NCBI RefSeq assembly: GCF_904848665.1 | Contig: NZ_CAJHCQ010000020.1 | Coordinates: forward strand, 62,001 to 126,000 | DNA: 64,000 nt | DNA from: Paraburkholderia hiiakae | GTDB taxonomy: Bacteria; Pseudomonadota; Gammaproteobacteria; Burkholderiales; Burkholderiaceae | Direction: 5' to 3' | Part shown: piece after piece, positions 49,960 through 58,868 of the stretch | Numbering within the stretch: position 1 is the first letter of the stretch | Layout of the letters: each line of letters opens with the position of its first letter | Made by a program: the position numbers and the translations under genes | Notes under the pieces: generated by a model | The model's input: only the letters and a program-made list of their open reading frames with translations | Told to the model about the DNA's origin: nothing | Databases searched by the model: none

Positions 49960-51609
49960 TCATGCCGCGATGTCCTCGACCGCTTCGGCAATATTGACGC
50001 TCTCGCGGCGCGCCGGGGGGCGAGCGGGCTTCGAGCGCTTTGACGCCTCAGCGCCCGCCACGGTGAACAGGCGCACGGCTTCGTCGAGCACGTCGGCCTG
50101 TTCGGCGAGCCGCTGCGCCGTGGCGGCGGCCTGCTCGACGAGCGCGGCGTTCTGCTGTGTGGCGCTGTCCAGGTGCGCCACCGCCTGATTGACCTGCCGG
50201 ATGCCCTCGGCCTGCTCGCCGCTCGCGTTCGCGACCTCGGTGATGATCGACGAGACGCGGCTCACGGCTTCGTCGATCGAGCGCATCTGCGCAGTCGTGT
50301 TGCCGACGAGTCGCGTGCCCTCGGCGATCTCGTTCACGCTGGCGTCCACGACCTGCTTGATCTCTCTCGCCGACGCCGCGCAGCGCTGCGCGAGCATGCG
50401 CACCTCGCCCGCCACCACGGCGAACGAACGGCCCGCCTCGCCCGCGCGCGCGGCTTCGACGGCGGCGTTGAGCGCGAGGATATTGGTCTGGAAAGCGATG
50501 CCGTCGATCACGCCAGTGATGTCGCTGATGCGGCGCGACGCGTCGGTGATACCCGTCATCGTGCGTTCCATCTGCGCCGCGATCGAGCCGCCCTCGGCGG
50601 CGGCGGACTGCGCGTCGCGCGCAAGATCGAGTGCGCGGGCGCTCGCTTCGGCGTTGGCCTGCACGGTGGTCGTGAGTTGATCCATCGTAGCCGCGGTTTC
50701 TTCGAGGGAGGCGGCCTGCATTTCAGTGCGGCGCGAGAGATCGAGATTGCCGCTTGAGATCTCGTGCGCGGCGTCGAGCATGCCGTCGATCTGCGAGCGC
50801 ACGTCGAACACGATCGCGGTGAGATTGGCCTGCAACTGGTTGAGCGCCTGGAGCACGTCGCCGAGATCGTCGTTCGTGGCGACCGCGAGCGTGGCCGTGA
50901 GGTCGCCCGCGGCCATGCGCGTGGAGGCCGTGGTCATTTGTGCGAGCGGCGCGCCGAGGTGGCGCGTGGTGAGTCGCCAGGCGCCGAGCGCGCAAACGCA
51001 GGCCGTGCCGAACGCGCCCCAGAAGGGCAGCGGCGGCAGACCTTGCCAGGCGGCTAAGCCGGCTGCGGCGAACACGGCCGGCACGGCGCCATAGCCGAAC
51101 GCGATGCGCGTGGCGATAGGCACACGCAGCAGCGACTGCAGCGCGCCCACGAGGCCCGTGCGCACCACGGAGCCGTGGCGCAGCCGCACGCCTTGCAGAC
51201 GGCCCTCGCGCATTTGCGCGTAGAAGGCTTCAGCCGTGCGGACTTCCTCGCGCGTGGGCTTTATGCGCACGCTCAGATAGCCGACCACCGAGCCTTGCTC
51301 GGAGACGGGCGTGACGTTCGCGCGCACCCAGTAGTGGTCGCCGGACTTGCGGCGGTTCTTCACGATCGCGGTCCAGGGGCGACCTTCACGGACGGTCTCC
51401 CATAGGTCAGCGAACGCTTCAGCCGGCATGTCGGGATGCCGAATGATGTTATGCGCGTTGCCGATCAGTTCTTCTTTCGTAAAGCCGGACACCGCGACGA
51501 ACGCAGGATTGCAGTACTGAATGCGGCCCTTGAGGTCAGTGGCCGAGACGAGCATCTGCGAAGCGGGATAGTCGAATTCCTGTTGCGTGACGGGTTGATT
51601 GTTGCGCAT
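49960..51609 (-). CDS. PAS-containing methyl-accepting chemoreceptor (Aer-like)
   Basis: 549 residues. N-terminal PAS (about 10-120: FDYPASQMLVSATDLKGRIQ, CNPAFVAVSGFTKEELIGNA, NIIRHPDMPAEAFADLWETV), as in aerotaxis receptor Aer. Two hydrophobic segments lie near 170-215, with HAMP-like LAQMTTASTRMAAGDLTATL. The signalling hairpin is IDGIAFQTNILALNAAVEAA then RAGEAGRSFAVVAGEVRMLA. The tail is Lys/Pro/Arg-rich with no clear CheR-binding pentapeptide. Probably senses redox through FAD. AAGGAATC precedes ATG 51609; transcribed from a FliA promoter. Confidence 0.92.
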   Translation of the reverse strand: MRNNQPVTQQEFDYPASQMLVSATDLKGRIQYCNPAFVAVSGFTKEELIGNAHNIIRHPDMPAEAFADLWETVREGRPWTAIVKNRRKSGDHYWVRANVTPVSEQGSVVGYLSVRIKPTREEVRTAEAFYAQMREGRLQGVRLRHGSVVRTGLVGALQSLLRVPIATRIAFGYGAVPAVFAAAGLAAWQGLPPLPFWGAFGTACVCALGAWRLTTRHLGAPLAQMTTASTRMAAGDLTATLAVATNDDLGDVLQALNQLQANLTAIVFDVRSQIDGMLDAAHEISSGNLDLSRRTEMQAASLEETAATMDQLTTTVQANAEASARALDLARDAQSAAAEGGSIAAQMERTMTGITDASRRISDITGVIDGIAFQTNILALNAAVEAARAGEAGRSFAVVAGEVRMLAQRCAASAREIKQVVDASVNEIAEGTRLVGNTTAQMRSIDEAVSRVSSIITEVANASGEQAEGIRQVNQAVAHLDSATQQNAALVEQAAATAQRLAEQADVLDEAVRLFTVAGAEASKRSKPARPPARRESVNIAEAVEDIAA

Positions 51610-51656
51610 GAGATTCCTTCGATGGGGCCGCTTGAGACCCAACAACACAGCGAGGC

Positions 51657-51683
51657 ATAACGGCATTTCCCTTACAAACTTTA
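51657..51683 (-). promoter_or_regulatory. Sigma-28 (FliA) promoter
   Basis: On the minus strand: TAAAGTTT (51683-51676), 11 bases, GCCGTTAT (51664-51657). This matches the FliA consensus TAAAGTTT-N11-GCCGATAA at all -35 positions and six of eight -10 positions. It stands 48 bp before the chemoreceptor ATG, so the receptor belongs to the motility regulon. Confidence 0.88.
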
Positions 51684-51780
51684 GGGATATGCGCGCTTTA
51701 GGGGCGCGCGAGGCGATAGGCGCGCAGCGAGAAAATCCGTTGTGCTATCAATGGATTGGCACGGATGTTGGGGGGTATAT

Positions 51781-52066
51781 GCACAGACTTTTCCCCGTTA
51801 ACTGTGGACAAGTCCAGTGCCTTCAAAACGTGCAACTTCTCTGTCGTGTGAGGCATTGACGTTTGTGATCAAGGGCTTAGCTTCGCTGTCCAGAAGTTGT
51901 GCACAGGGCTGCCAACAAAATCTGTGGAGAACTCGGGTGGGTTTCGAGGCCGTTTGAGGCTGCGTTGCCGCGATCGGGAACGCCGCGAGTTAACCGAAAC
52001 GCATCAAGGACTTGATGCGGTCTTCCAAGGGTTACGCACAGGGCTGCCAACAAAATTTGTGGACAA
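51781..52066 (+). repeat. Three GCACAG-N16-TGTGGA repeats with DnaA-like boxes
   Basis: GCACAG followed 22 bp later by TGTGGA begins at 51781, 51901 and 52036. Copies two and three share GGGCTGCCAACAAAAT in between. The ends read TGTGGACAA, TGTGGAGAA, TGTGGACAA; the first and third are reverse DnaA boxes (TTGTCCACA) one base off consensus. Spacing is 120 and 135 bp. The rest of the roughly 950-bp gap between chemoreceptor and phospholipase gene shows no gene. Confidence 0.65.
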
Positions 52067-52636
52067 GTCATGGCGCGCGGAACGTTTGGGTTGCCAGGGG
52101 ACTCGGGTGGGGGCTTGCCTTCTGGGCCGGCGCGGATGCCATGCAATTTTCATTTCCTTTTCCGTGCGGTACGGCTGCGTATGGCTGGTCGAGGCAGCAG
52201 CACGGCTCATTCCGATCTCGGGGCAACGCGAATGCGCCAAAAGCCTGCGCGACCACATCCGTTGTACGGATCACCGAGCTGGTGAACCGGGCGGCCGCGG
52301 AATATCCCGGTCTTACCGCATTATTTCGATATGCGAATTGAAACGAGTTGCTTGCCGATGCTGAGTCGATGATTTCGTGACATCTTTGCCGTGAATCAAA
52401 TTGGGGAATTTTGGTATGGCTGCGCCACGCCAGAAGTCCCCTATTTTCCCTTTTCCGGAAGTTGAAATGGGCGGATGCGTACAACACGAGTCCGCCAGTT
52501 TCAATAACTGCGGTTTTCAGTTTCACGAGAACGTCAAGGACTCAGATATTTCGCCCATCGCTGACCGGGCTACACATCGTCAGGACTACAGGGGTTGGTT
52601 GGACGATGAATCCGCCCAGGAATCAGGAGAATAAGC

Positions 52637-54565
52637 ATGGCTAATCCGTCGAACATCGTCGTTCCCATTGCGCTTGATGAGAGGCAGGGTGCTGACATCT
52701 GCCTGCCCTGGTTTGTCGATTTTGCGCCGGAGGGGCCATCCGAGTATCCGCCCCGCACGGCCACATATGCGCCGCTGGTCAACGGACTGAAGACATTTGG
52801 CGCACTCTACGATGCGATTGACAAGGCGACCACGACCATCGATTACATCTGCTGGGGTTTCCAGCCGTCGATGTACTTCATCCGCGATGGCCAGTCGCTT
52901 CGCATTGGCGATCTGCTCATCAAGAAGGCCAGGGAAGGCCGCAAGGTCCGCATCCTGTGCTGGCTCGACACGCTAATGGTGGCTCAATTCAATGAACCGT
53001 CGATGCCGATGTACGACCTGACCAGGCTGGTGTCGCAGAACGAGGACAAAGACCAGCGGGCGTATGACTGGAACTGGTACTGGCGTGCCCGCCAACCAGC
53101 AAGCAGCGTCACAGACCCGGCTCGAATAGCGCGCGCCCAGCGAATCAAGGCCGAGCTTGAGCAGATGGACGCGCAGCTTCGTGCGCAGGGGACGCTTCCA
53201 CCGAACCGCGGTCCTTCGTTTGATACAACACCGCTGAGAGATATTGGTATCGAACTGGTCACGCGCGATTTTTCCTGGCAGGATCGTAACGAAATCAAGG
53301 ATCGCGAAACTCTGATACGTCGGCTCGGTTCCGGCCCGAGCTGGTCGGCAGCCAACGTTGCCTACACGACTGAGCCTTCGCATCACCAGAAGATGGTGCT
53401 GATCGACTACGAAAAGCCGGAAGTGGCGGTCGGTTTCGTGATGGGGCACAACACGCTCGACGCCTACTGGGACGATGACGCGCACAGCTGCGTCAAGTAC
53501 GCGCCGAACCGGGGGCGCAACGGCGCGACGCCACGGCAGGACATGTCGGCCATCGTGACGGGGCCGATCCTCGAACATCTGAACGTGAACTTCTGCCGGG
53601 CCTGGAAGCGGGATGCGAAGGAAGATCTGCTCTCGAAGCGCAAGGGGCTGGAGCAACAACTGAAGCCGCGCAAGGAATTCGGCACGCCCGTGATGGCGCA
53701 GATCAACCGCACGCAGTCACAGGAAGGTGTGCGCAATATCGAGTCCCTTTACCTCCAGGCGGTCAATAACGCGACGAAGTTCATCTATATCGAGAACCAA
53801 TATTTCCGCTGGCCCCAGCTTGCCGAAAAGATCAAGGACGCCGTCAAGGCGCAGATTTCGTGGGGGCGTGATCTGGCGAAGCCGGTCTATCTGTTTGTGG
53901 TGACGAATTCCGACGACGACGCGCTAGACAAGGGACAGGGGACGACCTACGACATGCTCAACAGTCTCGGGCGGGCGCAGCAGATGCCGAACGTCTATAG
54001 GCAGGAACAGCAGGATGCGCTTTCCGCACAGAACAACGCTGCCATAAATGCCATATTGCAGGCCAAGCCTGGCACGCAGACTCATGACGCGCTCATGGAT
54101 ATCGATTCGGTGAACCAGCAGAAGGCCAAACTGCGCGACATGAAGGATGAGGATATCCCAGCCCCCGAGACGCCTGGCCTGAAAACGCTTGTCTGCACGC
54201 TGGTCGCAAAGGACTCGCCGCCCGGTAGCAAGTGGATGCCGGTCTACGTGCACAGCAAGATCATGGTGATTGACGATGTGTTCCTCACGCACGGTTCGGC
54301 CAACGTCAACCGGCGCAGCATGGAAGTGGACAGCGAACTGAACATCTGTCACGAGCGGATGGACGTGACGCAGCCGTTGCGCAGGCAGCTTTGGGATATT
54401 CACACGAACGGACAGGGAGCGCAGGATGATCCGGCTGATGCCTATGACGCGTGGTCATATATTTTGAATGAGAACAGGACGCGTCAAACCAACAAGGAAA
54501 AATCACCCTACGCATCGCTGATTCGTTTCAACAGCATGACGACGAAACGGATGCGCATGGACTGA
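52637..54565 (+). CDS. Phospholipase D, Tle5-like probable T6SS effector
   Basis: 642 residues with two HKD motifs: HHQKMVLIDYEKPEVAVGFV near 250 and VHSKIMVIDDVFLTHGSANV near 535, each with H-x-K-x4-D. No signal peptide, and the order matches the Tle5 (PldA/PldB) antibacterial phospholipases delivered by type VI secretion. The middle (380-520) is family-specific (IESLYLQAVNNATKFIYIEN). AGGAGAATAAGC precedes ATG 52637. The next gene, 3 bp away, encodes a Sel1-type lipoprotein as known immunity proteins do. No vgrG or PAAR gene is beside it. Base composition looks less GC-rich than its neighbours. Confidence 0.85.
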   Translation: MANPSNIVVPIALDERQGADICLPWFVDFAPEGPSEYPPRTATYAPLVNGLKTFGALYDAIDKATTTIDYICWGFQPSMYFIRDGQSLRIGDLLIKKAREGRKVRILCWLDTLMVAQFNEPSMPMYDLTRLVSQNEDKDQRAYDWNWYWRARQPASSVTDPARIARAQRIKAELEQMDAQLRAQGTLPPNRGPSFDTTPLRDIGIELVTRDFSWQDRNEIKDRETLIRRLGSGPSWSAANVAYTTEPSHHQKMVLIDYEKPEVAVGFVMGHNTLDAYWDDDAHSCVKYAPNRGRNGATPRQDMSAIVTGPILEHLNVNFCRAWKRDAKEDLLSKRKGLEQQLKPRKEFGTPVMAQINRTQSQEGVRNIESLYLQAVNNATKFIYIENQYFRWPQLAEKIKDAVKAQISWGRDLAKPVYLFVVTNSDDDALDKGQGTTYDMLNSLGRAQQMPNVYRQEQQDALSAQNNAAINAILQAKPGTQTHDALMDIDSVNQQKAKLRDMKDEDIPAPETPGLKTLVCTLVAKDSPPGSKWMPVYVHSKIMVIDDVFLTHGSANVNRRSMEVDSELNICHERMDVTQPLRRQLWDIHTNGQGAQDDPADAYDAWSYILNENRTRQTNKEKSPYASLIRFNSMTTKRMRMD

Positions 54566-54568
54566 AGC

Positions 54569-55846
54569 GTGAGAACACTGATTATTACGCTGGTGCTGGC
54601 AGGGCTGCTCTGCGCGTGCTCAAACAAGGAGAATGGTGTGCCAACCCAGGCCGACATGAATGCTGCACACTCGAGGCTCGCATTTACCTGCACCCACGAA
54701 GCGGATCACTTGCCGATGCTCGACCCGCAGGCCGATGTGCTTTTCCAGTACGGATTGTTCGTCGAAAAGAAGCCCGGTCCAAAGGACTTCAATACCGCTG
54801 CCCGCTATTACCGGATCGCCGCCGCGCACGGTCACTACAAGGCCAACAACAATCTGCAACTGCTGGTGTCCACGGGCCTGGCTTCCTCCCCCGATGCGCC
54901 TCGTGAAACCATCGACCTTGCCGAGCAGTTGATCACGGCTGGTGTTCCTGGTGGTTATTACGACATGGGCCACTACCTCGAACTTGGCTATGGTGTGGTC
55001 AAGGACGGGAAGAAGGCGCTGGTTTTTATACGCAAGGCGGCGGACCTTGGTAGTCCCGAAGCCCAAGCCTATGTTGCTGAGTTGCTTGCACCAGCAGACA
55101 GGGCACCGGAGATTGCAATGCAGATGCGCCAGTGCGCCGCCAGCCAGGGAAGTGGGGCAGCCGCAGTAGACCTCGGTATGGACTTTAAGGATAAGGGGGA
55201 ATTTCGAAGCGCAGTTGGAGCATTCCAATTGGGTGTGAAGAACGGAAGCACTCAATCAGCGTTTGGCCTATGGAATAGCTTTATTGCGAAGCCTTCAAAC
55301 GAACTTTACTACTTAGGCTTGGCGCTAGACGCGGAGCGGTCCAAACGATACAGAACCATCTTGCTTTTTTTGCGTGCCAACGACGGCCTGAATCCCAAGG
55401 TGCCGGACATCGACCAGATCGTGCCGCTGCCTCCCGCGAAGCTGCCGCCGTGGGACGGCACGTTCCAGTGGCAGAAGGAACAAGACGCCGCCACGCCGCC
55501 GCCGAAGCCTGCCGAATCGCTCGTCGCAAGACTGGCCCGCGAGAAGAACCTCGATCCCGCGACGGGCCTGCCGCTCGCGCCAGCCAAAAGCGCGCAGGCT
55601 GAACGCGTGCCGCTGGGTACTGAAGCGTGCACGGGCGAGGTTTGCCCGCAGGACGGCATGTGGTCCATTCCCCATATTGCGTTAGCCACACCGGAAGCAA
55701 CCTGCTACATCCGCAAGGGCGAGGTCATGCCCCACCTTTCCTTTCTAGGGAGCAGAGGGATACCGTTCGTGGATGCGCTGCTGGGCAGGCCCTTGCATAC
55801 GCGGGCGGAGACGTGGACATTGGTGTCCTATGAAAAGTTGGTGTGA
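54569..55846 (+). CDS. Sel1-repeat lipoprotein, probable immunity protein (DUF6396-like)
   Basis: 425 residues from GTG 54569. Lipoprotein signal RTLIITLVLAGLLCACSNKE, with Cys as the likely acyl site. Several Sel1-like repeats: FNTAARYYRIAAAHGHYKAN, GGYYDMGHYLELGYGVVKDG, GKKALVFIRKAADLGSPEAQ. The C-terminal part resembles DUF6396 (IPHIALATPEATCYIRKGEV). Placed 3 bp after the phospholipase and exported to the periplasm, it should neutralise Tle5 that arrives there, as described for the Sel1/TPR partners of Pseudomonas PldB. Confidence 0.82.
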   Translation: MRTLIITLVLAGLLCACSNKENGVPTQADMNAAHSRLAFTCTHEADHLPMLDPQADVLFQYGLFVEKKPGPKDFNTAARYYRIAAAHGHYKANNNLQLLVSTGLASSPDAPRETIDLAEQLITAGVPGGYYDMGHYLELGYGVVKDGKKALVFIRKAADLGSPEAQAYVAELLAPADRAPEIAMQMRQCAASQGSGAAAVDLGMDFKDKGEFRSAVGAFQLGVKNGSTQSAFGLWNSFIAKPSNELYYLGLALDAERSKRYRTILLFLRANDGLNPKVPDIDQIVPLPPAKLPPWDGTFQWQKEQDAATPPPKPAESLVARLAREKNLDPATGLPLAPAKSAQAERVPLGTEACTGEVCPQDGMWSIPHIALATPEATCYIRKGEVMPHLSFLGSRGIPFVDALLGRPLHTRAETWTLVSYEKLV

Positions 55847-56082
55847 TACAAGACGCAAAGAAAATCACGAGAGCTGAATTGCCTGTCCTGACGCGTCACC
55901 CATCGATAACTCGGCCGTGCATCTATGTAAAGCCCGAAACAGCGCGCGCCAATTCACTACTCTTTAGCACTAGCTCAGTGAGCCATGACCGGCCTCGATC
56001 GCTGCACCAGTTTTCGGGATGAGCGATTTCGAGCCGATGCGAAGATAGCCGCCCCTGGTCCCCTTGCCCGCTGGTCCTCGCA

Positions 56083-56391
56083 ATGAAACTCCCCATGCTT
56101 TTCAAGTCGCTTTTCGATTTCGAAGCGGACAACGCAGCGCTGGATGTGACGCCCGAGCCGTCAGTTGAGCCGAATCCTCAACCGCACTCCGTCCCGAAAC
56201 CACAACCCGAATCCATTCAGACCGACGAAGCGAGGCATGACCCCGACCCGCTGCTCGACAGTATCGACGCCCTCGGCAAGATCGTGCTTGCGCTCGACGC
56301 GCAGCTTCGCGCCGAGCGTTCCAGTAGCGCTCAGCTGCGTAGTTGCATGAATGACGAGCTGGCGGCGCTTCGAACGGCGCTCCTTCAGTAG
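56083..56391 (+). CDS. Small hypothetical protein with proline-rich middle
   Basis: 102 residues starting MKLPMLFKSLFDFEADNAAL, then a Pro/Glu/Gln-rich linker, then a C-terminal helix (DPLLDSIDALGKIVLALDAQ, LRAERSSSAQLRSCMNDELA). No clear ribosome site. The 236 bp before it, back to the lipoprotein gene, are non-coding. Confidence 0.5.
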   Translation: MKLPMLFKSLFDFEADNAALDVTPEPSVEPNPQPHSVPKPQPESIQTDEARHDPDPLLDSIDALGKIVLALDAQLRAERSSSAQLRSCMNDELAALRTALLQ

Positions 56392-56505
56392 CGACTTAAC
56401 CTTGAGTTATATCGACGCAACCGATTTCAATTGCCACCTCGCTTCGAGGCATGAATACTCGAGTGCGGCGCACGAAGCGCCGCCCGACCATCTGGAGGAG
56501 ACTTA

Positions 56506-57405
56506 ATGAAAAAAGTTGCAACGCTCGCGGCAGTCGTCATGGGATGCACGTATCTCGCGCCGGTTCAGGCGCAAGATGCCACGAGCGCAACCCTGAAAAA
56601 AATCCGCGATACAGGTGTGATTTCCCTGGGCGTACGGGAATCGTCGGTGCCGTTCTCCTACTACGACAGCCAGCAGCGCACGATCGGCTACGCCCAGGAT
56701 ATCGCGCTGGAGATCGTCGACGAGGTGAAAAAGGAACTTAAGCTCGACAAGCTCACGGTCAAGGAAATTCCGATCACTTCGCAGAACCGCATTACGCTGG
56801 TCCAGAACGGCACGATCGATATCGAGTGCGGTTCGACCACGCACACCAGGGATCGCGACAACCAGGTTGCGTTCACGAACAGCTTCTTTCAGTACGGCGT
56901 GCGCCTGATTGCGAAGAAGGATTCCGGGATCAAGGACTTTCCCGATCTCGCAGGCAAGACCGTTGTGACCACGGCGGGAACGTCGGAGGACAGGCTGCTG
57001 CGCGAGATGAACAACGACAAGAAGATGGGCATGCAACTCATCGCGGCTAAAGACCACGCGGAGTCATTTCTCAACGTGAAGACCGGACGTGCGGTCGCAT
57101 TCGTCATGGACGAGCCGCTGTTGTACGGCGCGCGGGCCAAGGAGGCGAACCCGCAGGACTACGTGATCACTGGCACGCCACCGCTCTCCGAGGTTTATGG
57201 CTGCATGGTGCGCAAAGACGACCCCGTCTTCAAGAAGTTGGCCGATCGCGTGATCGCTCGCATGCAAACTTCGGGTGAAGCGCAACGGCTGTACACGAAG
57301 TGGTTTACGCAGCCTGTTCCGCCCAAGGGGATGAACCTGAACTATCCGTTGTCCAATGAGAATCGGGAGCTGTTTGCGCATCCGAATGATCGGGCGCTTG
57401 ATTGA
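56506..57405 (+). CDS. Amino-acid ABC transporter periplasmic binding protein (GltI-like)
   Basis: 299 residues. Signal MKKVATLAAVVMGCTYLAPVQA. SBP_bac_3 fold as in glutamate/aspartate-binding GltI: IRDTGVISLGVRESSVPFSY, QNRITLVQNGTIDIECGSTT, KTVVTTAGTSEDRLLREMNN, SEVYGCMVRKDDPVFKKLAD. GAGGAG lies before ATG 56506. No permease or ATPase gene follows, so it is an orphan binding protein that must share a transporter encoded elsewhere. Confidence 0.9.
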   Translation: MKKVATLAAVVMGCTYLAPVQAQDATSATLKKIRDTGVISLGVRESSVPFSYYDSQQRTIGYAQDIALEIVDEVKKELKLDKLTVKEIPITSQNRITLVQNGTIDIECGSTTHTRDRDNQVAFTNSFFQYGVRLIAKKDSGIKDFPDLAGKTVVTTAGTSEDRLLREMNNDKKMGMQLIAAKDHAESFLNVKTGRAVAFVMDEPLLYGARAKEANPQDYVITGTPPLSEVYGCMVRKDDPVFKKLADRVIARMQTSGEAQRLYTKWFTQPVPPKGMNLNYPLSNENRELFAHPNDRALD

Positions 57406-57454
57406 TTGCAGGTTCGCGTATTAGCGCGGCGGCCGCACCCGAGCGGCCGCCAAC

Positions 57455-58756
57455 TTACGCAGACTCCGCTTCCCCTTCCTGCCATTCCTCGGCGGCCTGC
57501 GCATCGCCCGCCACCGAGTAGAGTACCCGCGTATTGCGCGTCTTGAGGAAATCTTCGAGCGTCTCCCCACGCATGGCCGCGTAGATGTGAAGGTTCGAAG
57601 TCCCAACGACTGCGCCAAGCTTTTCGAGCATGAAGAAGATCACGCCATAGTGAATCAGCCCGCGCCAGTCGCGCCGGCGCACGAGATCCTTTTCCTCTTC
57701 GGTCAGGCCGGCCTCGGCAAACGAGCGCTCCGGGTTCGCAAGAAACGCGCGCCGATGCCCCTCGTCGATCATCGCGTGCAGATACTTGTTCAGCCGGTAC
57801 GCCTTCACGCTTGATTCGAGCCCGAACGGATACGTGCCCGTAAGCTTTTCCGCCCCCGCCAGTTGCCGCGCCATGTGCTGGCGGTGCCGCGCCTGCGCCT
57901 CACCCGCTGGCGCCATCGCCGAGTTTTCGAGCACGAGTGTGCCGATGCCCGTCATCGAGGGTAGGTAGTAGCCGCTGTGCACTTTCTTCACGTTACCGCT
58001 CAGCGCGCCGCGCATGAGCAGCCACATGATGACTTCGGCGCCTTCGAGCCCGCCCAGTTGCGCGTACTCCGCGTGCGTCATTTCGGCGAGCGCTTCCGGG
58101 TCGTTCGTGATGGCGTCGAGGAAGCGGTGGTCCCAGTCCACGTTGTTGAAGCCGGCGTGTTCGCCGTGCACCTGGTGCGAGAGGCCGCCGGTAGCCATCA
58201 CCACCACGCGCAGGTCCTCGGGGAAGCTCTCAATCGCGCGGCGCAGCGCCTGGCCGAGTTTGAAGCAACGGCGGGCGGTGGGAATCGGGAACTGCAGCAC
58301 GCCCACCTGCAGCGGCACCACGCGCGTCGGCCAGCCCGTTTCCGTGCGCTCGAGCAGCGCCGACATCGGCGAGAAGAAACCGTGGTCGAGCGGCTTGTCC
58401 TGGAAGAACGACATGTCGAACTCGTCGCTCATGAGGCTCGTGCCGATATGCCGCGCGAGCGCCGCGTGTCCGCCAATGCCGGGCAGGTCGCGCACGCCGC
58501 CGCCTTCGTCTGCGACCTGGTATTCGTTGCCGATGCCGAGCGCGAACGCCGAGTAGTGGTCGAAGAAGAACGACGTCACGTGGTCGTTGTAGACGTAGAC
58601 GATGGCGTCGGGCTGCCGTTCGCGCAGCCAGCGCTTGACTGGCTCGAAGCGCTCGAAGATCGGCGCCCAGGCCGGATCCTTCTCCTTGTGCGCGTCGTGC
58701 GCGAAGCCGATGGTCGGGGTGTGCGAAACGGCGATGCCGCCAACGATCGTGGCCAT
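57455..58756 (-). CDS. galA: Gallate dioxygenase
   Basis: 433 residues. The N-terminal about 280 residues are LigB-like (GGIAVSHTPTIGFAHDAHKE, VYVYNDHVTSFFFDHYSAFA, VVVMATGGLSHQVHGEHAGF) with His ligands in SHTP and DHVT. The C-terminal about 130 are LigA-like (AYRLNKYLHAMIDEGHRRAF, RDWRGLIHYGVIFFMLEKLG). A single chain joining both subunits is typical of gallate dioxygenase (GalA/DesB), which cleaves gallate to 4-oxalomesaconate. GGGAG precedes ATG 58756. It stands alone, divergent from a LysR gene; later-step genes are not in view. A protocatechuate 4,5-dioxygenase-like activity is possible. Confidence 0.88.
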   Translation of the reverse strand: MATIVGGIAVSHTPTIGFAHDAHKEKDPAWAPIFERFEPVKRWLRERQPDAIVYVYNDHVTSFFFDHYSAFALGIGNEYQVADEGGGVRDLPGIGGHAALARHIGTSLMSDEFDMSFFQDKPLDHGFFSPMSALLERTETGWPTRVVPLQVGVLQFPIPTARRCFKLGQALRRAIESFPEDLRVVVMATGGLSHQVHGEHAGFNNVDWDHRFLDAITNDPEALAEMTHAEYAQLGGLEGAEVIMWLLMRGALSGNVKKVHSGYYLPSMTGIGTLVLENSAMAPAGEAQARHRQHMARQLAGAEKLTGTYPFGLESSVKAYRLNKYLHAMIDEGHRRAFLANPERSFAEAGLTEEEKDLVRRRDWRGLIHYGVIFFMLEKLGAVVGTSNLHIYAAMRGETLEDFLKTRNTRVLYSVAGDAQAAEEWQEGEAESA

Positions 58757-58849
58757 GTCTCCCTGCTCCTTGTTTGCGGGTGATTGATGTCGATGGCGCC
58801 AATGTAGGGTTGACGGGAGGTTATGTAAATTGACTTATTCGCGAAAATT

Positions 58850-58868
58850 CCATAACTTCAGATTATGG
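58850..58868. promoter_or_regulatory. LysR-type operator CCATAA-N7-TTATGG
   Basis: A perfect inverted repeat that includes the start codon of the LysR gene (ATG 58865). LysR regulators bind such T-N11-A palindromes between divergent genes. The position suggests autorepression plus control of galA, whose start is about 94 bp away. Confidence 0.6.
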
